9,291 nucleotides of DNA, from contig JABABO010000391.1 of NCBI GenBank assembly GCA_014238195.1, forward strand, positions 1 to 9,291, given 5' to 3'. Of the stretch, positions 1 to 4,555 are shown one piece after another. Each line of letters begins with the position of its first letter. Positions within the stretch are counted from its first letter, which is position 1. The position numbers and the translations under genes are program-made. The notes below the pieces were generated by a model. That model was not told where the DNA came from. It saw only the letters and a list, made by a program, of their open reading frames with translations, and searched no databases. Source of the stretch: Kordiimonadaceae bacterium. GTDB taxonomy: Bacteria > Pseudomonadota > Alphaproteobacteria > Sphingomonadales > Kordiimonadaceae.

Positions 1-165
1 GCTGTGGTCAAGAAATAGATCATTTTGGAAACCAGCGTAAATCAGGTCATCACCCAGCCAGCCGAACAAAAGGTCCGCGCCAAGGCCGCCCTCGATGGTG
101 TCATTACCAGTATTACCGCCCATAGTGTCATTGCCCAAACCGCCATCGACATAATCATTCCCAGG
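1..165 (-). repeat. RTX (hemolysin-type) calcium-binding nonapeptide array, continuing off the left edge
   Basis: Residues 662-716 of the large secreted protein divide into six consecutive nonapeptides: PGNDYVDGG, LGNDTMGGN, TGNDTIEGG, LGADLLFGW, LGDDLIYAG and FQNDLFLDH. They follow the GGxGxDxUx pattern of RTX parallel beta-rolls, which fold on calcium outside the cell and accompany type I secretion. The last units are degenerate. The array end and the secretion signal are outside the window. Confidence 0.85.
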
Positions 166-2148
166 AAGCGCCGACAGCACGTCTTCATCACGGCCATATT
201 CTAATATATCATCAAACGGTGTTGGGGTTGTTTGGCCTTCAGATAAGCTAGCTGTTGGTTTTGTTGAATGGTCGTCAGACTGGTTTATGGTGGTCTTTGT
301 TTCAGCTAACGAGATGGGGCCGCCAAAGATTATGTAGGTTTCCCCTGAAGTTTTACCGTTCGGGTCTGCTGTTGGGGCGCCAATTATAAGATCCGCATAG
401 CCATCGTTGTTGACATCCCCAACACCAGATACAGATTTGCCGCTTCTATCGCCATCCTTAGCGCCTTTGAGAGCGAAGCCATTTGACCCATCAAGGTCCT
501 TGAGATTTATGTTTGGTGTAAAACCATTACTGGCGCCGAATAGCACATAGCTTATTCCTGAATCATCGACCTTTGTACCTGCTTCCCGAGCACCAATGAT
601 CAAATCATCATAACCATCCCGATTAATATCGCCTACCCCCGATACAGAATAGCCTGATTCGTCACCGTCATTACTACCAAGGATGGCAAAACCATTTGCG
701 CCGTCAAGGCCGCTAAGGTTAATACCAGATGAGGTAAAGCTACTACCAGCCCCAAACACCACATAAGCGGCGCCGTGATCAGCAAAGCCATTCTCCCCAG
801 CTTTTGGGGCGCCGATGATGATATCGCCGTAACCATCGCCGTTGATATCCCCAGCGCCTGAAACAGAAAAGCCAGTTTTGTCGAGATTTTGAATCCCATG
901 AATGGCAAAACCATTATTGCCATTGAGTTCATTTACATTTATCCCATCATCTGTGAAACCACCGCTGGCCCCAAATACCACATAGCCAGCCCCTGCGTAA
1001 GCATCGCCATTTTTCGCGTAAGGTGAGCCAATGATAATATCGCCGTAGCCATCGCCGTTAACATCACCCGCAGCAGAAACATCATCAGCGCTTGTGTTTT
1101 TCCATCTACTGATACCAGTCAGTCTAAAGCCAGTGTTTCCATTACTCCATTCATCTAGGTTTATACCTGTCGCATCAAAAGTATCGTTTGGGCCACCAAA
1201 CACCACATGGGCAGCACCATTCGCAAACCCAACGATCATGTCATCGAAGGCATCACCGTTAATATCACCCGCACTGGATACGGAAATGCCCTCATCGTCT
1301 CGCGGGCCACCAGTGAAGGTGAAGCCATTGTTGCCGTCTAAGTTGTTTAAATCGATTGAGGATAAATCAGGGGCACCAAAAACCACATAACCTTTCCCCT
1401 CTGGTGATTCCGGAAAGCTGAATGCGCCAATGATAAAATCATCATTGCCATCACCGTTTATATCACCAGCATTGGAAACGGACAAACCACTGCGCTCATA
1501 AGCCTTGAGCCCCATGATGATAAAACCATCATCGCCATTAAGGCCAGAAAGCTCAATGTTTGCATCAAAGCCACCACTGTTACCGAACACCACATAGCTT
1601 TCGCCTACATGCTGTTTATGCCCAGGCTGTGGAAATGTGAGGTAATCAACATTGTAAGCCCCAACAATAATGTCATCAAAACCATCATGATTAATATCGC
1701 CAGCGCCTGAAACAGACCAGCCGCTATAGTCAGATTCGTAACCACCAAGTAATGAAAAACCGTTCTTGCCATCGATGCTGGAAAGTTCATAACTTGGTTT
1801 ATAATCCGTGACAGGTTCGATGCTATCAAAAGGATCGTCCGTAACAGTGATCGTAAGAGTGTGTTCTTGGCTGTCATTGGAGCCAGTATCTTTTGCGGTG
1901 ATAGTGATGTTATAGATATTATCATTACCATCATCCACAGGGGCTTCATAGTCAGGTGTGCTTTTAAAGCTTAACTCACCCGTGCTGGTATCAATCGTGA
2001 AATCATCTGCATCAATGCCGCCTGTGATACTATAAGTAATGCCCACGTCAACATCACCAGTATCCAATCTAGCCTGAAGATTGAGAGCAAAATCTGTGAT
2101 ATTTTCCTCGACTGATATTTCAACAGGGTTATTAAAGAATATTGCCAT
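1..2148 (-). CDS. Large secreted cadherin / FG-GAP propeller / RTX repeat protein (C-terminus beyond window)
   Basis: The frame is open from an ATG at 2148 to the left edge, giving 716 codons with no stop, so the gene is partial at its 3' end. Residues about 9-105 look like a bacterial cadherin-like domain (ISVEENI near the start, DADDFTIDTSTGELSF in the middle, then a strand ending TLTITVTD). Residues about 120-610 are seven FG-GAP repeats, each with a GDxNxDG calcium-loop motif. Residues 611-661 are a Ser/Thr-rich linker, and 662-716 are RTX nonapeptides. I see no N-terminal Sec signal peptide, which fits type I secretion through a C-terminal signal outside the window. The likely role is an extracellular calcium-dependent adhesin or matrix protein; the domain types are seen, the role is inferred. 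The start is supported by a weak GGGAA just upstream and by the cadherin domain beginning within ten residues. No ABC exporter or membrane fusion gene lies in the window. Confidence 0.85.
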   Translation of the reverse strand, partial: MAIFFNNPVEISVEENITDFALNLQARLDTGDVDVGITYSITGGIDADDFTIDTSTGELSFKSTPDYEAPVDDGNDNIYNITITAKDTGSNDSQEHTLTITVTDDPFDSIEPVTDYKPSYELSSIDGKNGFSLLGGYESDYSGWSVSGAGDINHDGFDDIIVGAYNVDYLTFPQPGHKQHVGESYVVFGNSGGFDANIELSGLNGDDGFIIMGLKAYERSGLSVSNAGDINGDGNDDFIIGAFSFPESPEGKGYVVFGAPDLSSIDLNNLDGNNGFTFTGGPRDDEGISVSSAGDINGDAFDDMIVGFANGAAHVVFGGPNDTFDATGINLDEWSNGNTGFRLTGISRWKNTSADDVSAAGDVNGDGYGDIIIGSPYAKNGDAYAGAGYVVFGASGGFTDDGINVNELNGNNGFAIHGIQNLDKTGFSVSGAGDINGDGYGDIIIGAPKAGENGFADHGAAYVVFGAGSSFTSSGINLSGLDGANGFAILGSNDGDESGYSVSGVGDINRDGYDDLIIGAREAGTKVDDSGISYVLFGASNGFTPNINLKDLDGSNGFALKGAKDGDRSGKSVSGVGDVNNDGYADLIIGAPTADPNGKTSGETYIIFGGPISLAETKTTINQSDDHSTKPTASLSEGQTTPTPFDDILEYGRDEDVLSALPGNDYVDGGLGNDTMGGNTGNDTIEGGLGADLLFGWLGDDLIYAGFQNDLFLDHS
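319..1791 (-). repeat. Seven FG-GAP (integrin-alpha type) repeats forming one predicted beta-propeller
   Basis: Seven protein repeats of about 66-78 residues cover residues 120-610 of the large secreted protein. Each follows the plan L-x-G-x-x-GF, then SVSGAGDINGDGxxDxIIGA, then YVVFG. The first Gly of the GDxNxDG loop falls at residues 150, 228, 294, 361, 433, 506 and 577. The DxNxDGxxD loops are calcium-binding loops of the integrin-alpha type. Seven units match the usual blade number of such propellers. Blade 3 has Ala in place of the loop Gly (GDINGDAFDD), and blade 4 has lost the SG-SVS strand before its loop (it reads ADDVSAAGD). Confidence 0.85.
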
Positions 2149-2243
2149 GATTTTGGTTCCCGAGACGGTTTAGCACAATAAAAAACTATCTTTCTGTGAG
2201 CCAGATACCATAGATAGCGAATGTGATAATTTTAAGTTGTTTA

Positions 2244-2272
2244 ATTTAACATTTTATTAAGTATTATGTCAA
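2244..2272 (-). promoter_or_regulatory. Sigma70-like promoter for the secreted repeat protein
   Basis: Read on the minus strand, a perfect TTGACA (2272-2267) is followed by a 17-base spacer and TTAAAT (2249-2244), a 4 of 6 match to TATAAT. The surroundings are very A+T rich. Transcription would start near 2237 and leave a leader of about 90 bases before the ATG at 2148. The -35 match is strong and the -10 is moderate; activity is inferred. Confidence 0.5.
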
Positions 2273-2360
2273 GCTACTTTAAAGCGTCTGGCGCTAGGTA
2301 AGGTATTGGCCTGTAGATTCTAAAGCGACCAGAGGCGATGGGCATAGTTTTTAAAATTAT

Positions 2361-2409
2361 AGCGAGACCAATGAATAATGATTTCATTATTTATTGATCA
2401 GTCGAACCG
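2361..2409. repeat. 49-bp direct repeat, copy 1, with internal palindrome
   Basis: Identical base for base to 2417-2465. Bases 2369-2396 form an inverted repeat with 13-base arms (left arm CAATGAATAATGA) around a two-base TT centre; 12 of 13 positions pair and the other is G opposite T. The copy also contains TGATCA and ends in CGAACCG. No T-tract follows, so it is not a standard terminator. Confidence 0.9.
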
Positions 2410-2416
2410 TAATAAA

Positions 2417-2465
2417 AGCGAGACCAATGAATAATGATTTCATTATTTATTGATCAGTCGAACCG
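2417..2465. repeat. 49-bp direct repeat, copy 2, with internal palindrome
   Basis: Perfect second copy of 2361-2409, separated from it by the seven bases TAATAAA. Its palindrome is at 2425-2452. The flanks of the two copies differ, so the repeated unit is exactly 49 bases. Perfect identity in non-coding A+T-rich DNA suggests a recent duplication or selection on the unit as a protein-binding site; the sequence alone does not decide which. Confidence 0.9.
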
Positions 2466-2476
2466 ACACAAATACT

Positions 2477-2519
2477 TATAGCCAAATGAGGTGATCAATA
2501 TTCACCGCAATTGGCTATA
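2477..2519. promoter_or_regulatory. Nested dyad (possible operator or hairpin) upstream of dnaQ
   Basis: Outer arms TATAGCCAA (2477-2485) and TTGGCTATA (2511-2519) are perfect 9-base inverted repeats. Inside them, GGTGA (2490-2494) and TCACC (2502-2506) form a second perfect inverted pair around seven bases. Both pairs share one centre. No run of T follows on either strand, so an operator or a leader hairpin fits better than a terminator. The structure is seen; the function is not known. Confidence 0.55.
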
Positions 2520-2581
2520 TCGACGCACTCAGTGATAAAACGCTTTTCATGAGCAGGCAGGGGCGTTCTGATGTGAAATTT

Positions 2582-2612
2582 TTGCCCTAAAGATAAATTT
2601 AATTGCTATGCT
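2582..2612 (+). promoter_or_regulatory. Weak promoter candidate for dnaQ
   Basis: TTGCCC (2582-2587) and TATGCT (2607-2612) are 4 of 6 matches to the sigma70 -35 and -10 boxes, but the 19-base spacer is long. The start would fall near 2619, about 40 bases before the dnaQ ATG. An alternative with TTGGCT at 2511 and GATAAA at 2534 has a 17-base spacer and would overlap the right arm of the dyad. Neither is compelling. Confidence 0.25.
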
Positions 2613-2659
2613 AATAAAAAGGCTATTGCATCAATTTTGTATCCAGCGAGAAAACCATT

Positions 2660-3340
2660 ATGCGTGAGATTGTTTTTGACACAGAAACCACAGGGTTTGA
2701 CCCCCTTAGCGGTGATCGTTTGATTGAAATAGGCTGTCTGGAAATGGTTGATATGAGGCTCACGGATATGAAGCCTTTTCATGAATATGTCAATCCACGC
2801 CGTGATATCCCAGAAAGCGCCATTAAGGTGCACGGTATCACCAATGATATGTTGGTTGACAAACCTGGCTTTGAAGAAATCGGACAGGCGTTTCTTGATT
2901 TTGTGGGCGATGATAGCGTGCTTGTCGCCCATAATGCTGAATTTGATATGCGCTTTGTGAATTGGGAACTTGAAAACGCTGGTCTGCCAATTATTCCTGC
3001 AGACCGTTTTAAAGATACCTTGGCAATTGCGCGGACAAAATTTCCCGGACAGCCCAACAGCTTAGATGCTTTGTGCCGTCGTTTTGCTATTGAAAATGGG
3101 CACCGCACGCTGCATGGTGCCTTGCTTGACAGCGAAATTTTAGCAGACGTTTATATTGAATTGATGGGTGGCCGCCAAGCGGGTATGGACCTAAGCGTTA
3201 ATGAAGCATCAGGCTTTATCCAGAAACCCAGAAAAGCCCGCCCACCAAGAAACTTTCCAGTAAGCAAAGCAGAAACCGAGGCCCATACACAGTTTTTAAC
3301 CCAATTAAAAAACCCGTTATGGGCCCGTGAACCAGGTTAA
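2660..3340 (+). CDS. dnaQ: DNA polymerase III epsilon subunit (3'-5' proofreading exonuclease)
   Basis: This 226-residue protein is the DEDDh exonuclease that removes misincorporated bases within the replicative polymerase core. All active-site motifs are visible: Exo I DTETTG with Asp7 and Glu9, Exo II HNAEFD with Asp96, and Exo III with His152 and Asp157 in LHGALLDSE. VHGIT at residues 58-62 is also typical of the family. The exonuclease domain covers about residues 2-170; the remaining tail (FIQKPRKARPPRN and after) corresponds to the region that contacts the alpha subunit in E. coli. The length is close to family norms. The ATG has only a weak AGCGAG-type Shine-Dalgarno about nine bases upstream, but the catalytic motif starts at residue 7, so no later start is possible. 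Its stop codon overlaps that of the convergent lepB. Confidence 0.95.
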   Translation: MREIVFDTETTGFDPLSGDRLIEIGCLEMVDMRLTDMKPFHEYVNPRRDIPESAIKVHGITNDMLVDKPGFEEIGQAFLDFVGDDSVLVAHNAEFDMRFVNWELENAGLPIIPADRFKDTLAIARTKFPGQPNSLDALCRRFAIENGHRTLHGALLDSEILADVYIELMGGRQAGMDLSVNEASGFIQKPRKARPPRNFPVSKAETEAHTQFLTQLKNPLWAREPG

Positions 3341-4083
3341 TTTAAGCTCTTAAAAAACCGCCCTAGCGGCACACCGATTGGGCAGTAAATATCTTTGCCT
3401 TGGTCACAATCATAAAAGCTAAAGGTAATGACATCTGCGCGGCCTGCGATGTATTTTTCACTGACATAACCAACATTATTTAAAACACGGCTGTCACTAG
3501 ACCCATCACGGTTGTCCCCCATCATGAAATAATGGCCGTCTGGCACGACATATTGCCCTGTGTTATCAAGGCTGCCGTGGTCGCTTCGCTCATAAATCAA
3601 ATGCGTAACACCACCTGGTAATGTTTCCCTGTATTCACTAACACTTCGCGGTATGCCCCGATAATCTGTGTATTTAATTTCGCGGATAAAGGTGCGTTTT
3701 ACGATTTCGCCGTTGATGTATAAACGACCTAAATTCATTTGAATGCGGTCCCCAGGCATGCCGATCACACGCTTAATAAAATCAATATTATCGCGGTATG
3801 GCAGGGTGAAAACAGCCACATCACCCCGTTTTGGGGTTGTTTGAAAAATTTTGTTTTCGCTGATGAATTTTGGGTCAAAAGGGACGCTATATCGATTGTA
3901 ACCATAAGCATATTTTGAAACGAAAATACGGTCGCCAACTTCTAACGTTGGTTCCATCGAGCCACTGGGTATATGAAAGGATTGCCACGCAAGCGTTGTG
4001 AAAATAAAAAGCATTACAGCCAAGAAAGAAATTTCTTTCAAAATAGATTTTAAACTTGAACTTTTCTTGGTGCCTTCGTTCAT
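3337..4083 (-). CDS. lepB: Signal peptidase I
   Basis: This 248-residue membrane serine protease (family S26A) cleaves signal peptides from Sec- and Tat-exported proteins on the periplasmic face. One hydrophobic segment at about residues 17-36 anchors the N-terminus. PSGSMEPT carries the catalytic Ser42, FIKRVIGMPGD carries the general-base Lys104, and MGDNRDGSSDSR at 188-199 is the conserved box near the C-terminus. I start it at the ATG at 4083, which has GGCGGG a few bases upstream; a TTG at 4113 would add ten residues but has no ribosome-binding site and lies too close to the likely transcription start. Two cysteines near the C-terminus (226 and 234) could form a disulfide. It is divergent from dnaK and convergent with dnaQ. 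Confidence 0.95.
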   Translation of the reverse strand: MNEGTKKSSSLKSILKEISFLAVMLFIFTTLAWQSFHIPSGSMEPTLEVGDRIFVSKYAYGYNRYSVPFDPKFISENKIFQTTPKRGDVAVFTLPYRDNIDFIKRVIGMPGDRIQMNLGRLYINGEIVKRTFIREIKYTDYRGIPRSVSEYRETLPGGVTHLIYERSDHGSLDNTGQYVVPDGHYFMMGDNRDGSSDSRVLNNVGYVSEKYIAGRADVITFSFYDCDQGKDIYCPIGVPLGRFFKSLN

Positions 4084-4127
4084 ATTATTTTCCCGCCTAA
4101 TCCTGATTGCCAATTATAGTGGCTTAT

Positions 4128-4133
4128 ATTATA
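4128..4133 (-). promoter_or_regulatory. Candidate -10 box for lepB
   Basis: On the minus strand a perfect TATAAT lies about 45 bases upstream of the lepB ATG. The sequence at the expected -35 position (CGCCAA) is not a recognisable TTGACA box. If used, transcription would begin near 4121 and leave a leader of about 38 bases, which favours the ATG at 4083 over the TTG at 4113. Confidence 0.3.
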
Positions 4134-4281
4134 TATGCGCTTGTTTTACTTTGGCGCGTCTATAGCGCGTTTTTCAGCATATGGCGACAAAATATGTCAA
4201 AGTGAAGATCGATGGCATAAAAAACATTTTTGCAGACCTTGTCGCGGGATGTCTTTTTTGTTGTATTCTGAGGGGAAAGAG

Positions 4282-4306
4282 TGTGGTGAGAGAGCGGATC
4301 ACCACA
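4282..4306. promoter_or_regulatory. Perfect dyad with 8-base arms upstream of the dnaK heat-shock promoter
   Basis: TGTGGTGA (4282-4289) and TCACCACA (4299-4306) are perfect inverted repeats around nine bases. The centre lies about 80 bases upstream of the RpoH-type promoter and about 170 bases upstream of the lepB -10 box. The plus strand continues with A's and the minus strand has no T-tract after the stem, so a terminator is unlikely. The size suits a dimeric helix-turn-helix regulator, but I recognise no known consensus; it does not match CIRCE. Confidence 0.45.
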
Positions 4307-4374
4307 AAAACTTACTGTTTACCCATTGTTTTTCATGAAATTTTACAGATTTTTTCAGATTCTGCCATTCTGGG

Positions 4375-4403
4375 CTTGGCATTGGGCTTTGGCGTTCTTA
4401 TAT
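4375..4403 (+). promoter_or_regulatory. RpoH (sigma32) heat-shock promoter of dnaK
   Basis: CTTG at 4375-4378, an 18-base spacer, then CTTATAT at 4397-4403 match the alphaproteobacterial heat-shock consensus CTTG-N17/18-CYTATnT at every defined position. Transcription would start near 4411 and give a leader of about 145 bases before the dnaK ATG. The match and its placement ahead of dnaK are seen; heat induction is inferred from the family. Confidence 0.7.
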
Positions 4404-4491
4404 AGGCCGAGAAAGGCGTGTTGTGTGCATAAGTGAGCACTAGTGAACGAAACAGCACGTTTAAGAATAGTATTAACCCAGTGGGGTCGGT

Positions 4492-4520
4492 TTGTTAGTG
4501 CCTGTATGGGCTAGCATAAT
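4492..4520 (+). promoter_or_regulatory. Second, sigma70-like promoter of dnaK
   Basis: TTGTTA (4492-4497) and CATAAT (4515-4520) are 4 of 6 and 5 of 6 matches to the vegetative boxes, separated by exactly 17 bases. The start would be near 4527, about 29 bases before the ATG. It would supply basal dnaK expression independent of RpoH. Confidence 0.45.
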
Positions 4521-4555
4521 ATAAATGACCTGCAGCTAAGGGAAAAGGATATAAA

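Larger units (their letters stand above)
2149..2659. other. 511-bp divergent intergenic region between the secreted repeat protein and dnaQ
   Basis: No gene-sized frame with a credible ribosome-binding site is visible on either strand. From left to right the stretch holds the minus-strand promoter, about 90 bases with nothing recognised (2273-2360), two 49-bp direct repeats, a nested dyad at 2477-2519, and a weak promoter candidate for dnaQ. It is markedly richer in A+T than the flanking genes. Confidence 0.7.
4084..4555. other. 472-bp divergent control region between lepB and dnaK
   Basis: I find no credible gene here. Short open frames of 67 and 74 codons on the plus strand lack ribosome-binding sites, and the longer one runs through the heat-shock promoter. 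The stretch holds the lepB -10 box, a perfect 8-base-arm dyad at 4282-4306, an A+T-rich segment (4306-4370), the RpoH-type promoter, a foldable leader and a second promoter next to dnaK. Confidence 0.7.

Noticed and set aside
633..1949. Open frames of about 98-114 codons on both strands within the secreted repeat gene
   Set aside because: They are out-of-frame shadows of a repetitive coding sequence; the true frame is unbroken from 2148 to the window edge.
2187..2218. CTATCT/AGATAG inverted repeat in the leader of the secreted protein gene
   Set aside because: A six-base stem with a 20-base loop in A+T-rich DNA is expected by chance.
2361..2465. CRISPR array or insertion sequence ends
   Set aside because: There are only two repeats with a seven-base spacer, no cas genes, no transposase and no target-site duplication.
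2606..3108. Minus-strand open frames opposite dnaQ
   Set aside because: They lie antisense to a complete and well-recognised dnaQ and show no domain signature or ribosome-binding site.
4084..4113. Ten-residue N-terminal extension of LepB from a TTG at 4113
   Set aside because: There is no Shine-Dalgarno before the TTG, whereas the ATG at 4083 has GGCGGG just upstream, and the membrane anchor begins properly after that ATG.
4155..4175. GCGCG-rich near-palindrome around CTATAG upstream of lepB
   Set aside because: Symmetry breaks within a few bases of the centre, so it is not a convincing dyad.
4135..4405. Two overlapping plus-strand open frames of 67 and 74 codons between lepB and dnaK
   Set aside because: Neither has a ribosome-binding site or a protein-like composition I recognise, and the longer one ends just past the RpoH-type promoter; both look like chance frames.
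4438..4445. CACTAGTG palindrome in the dnaK leader, considered as part of a CIRCE operator
   Set aside because: CIRCE needs 9-base arms TTAGCACTC and GAGTGCTAA nine bases apart; nothing close to both arms is present.
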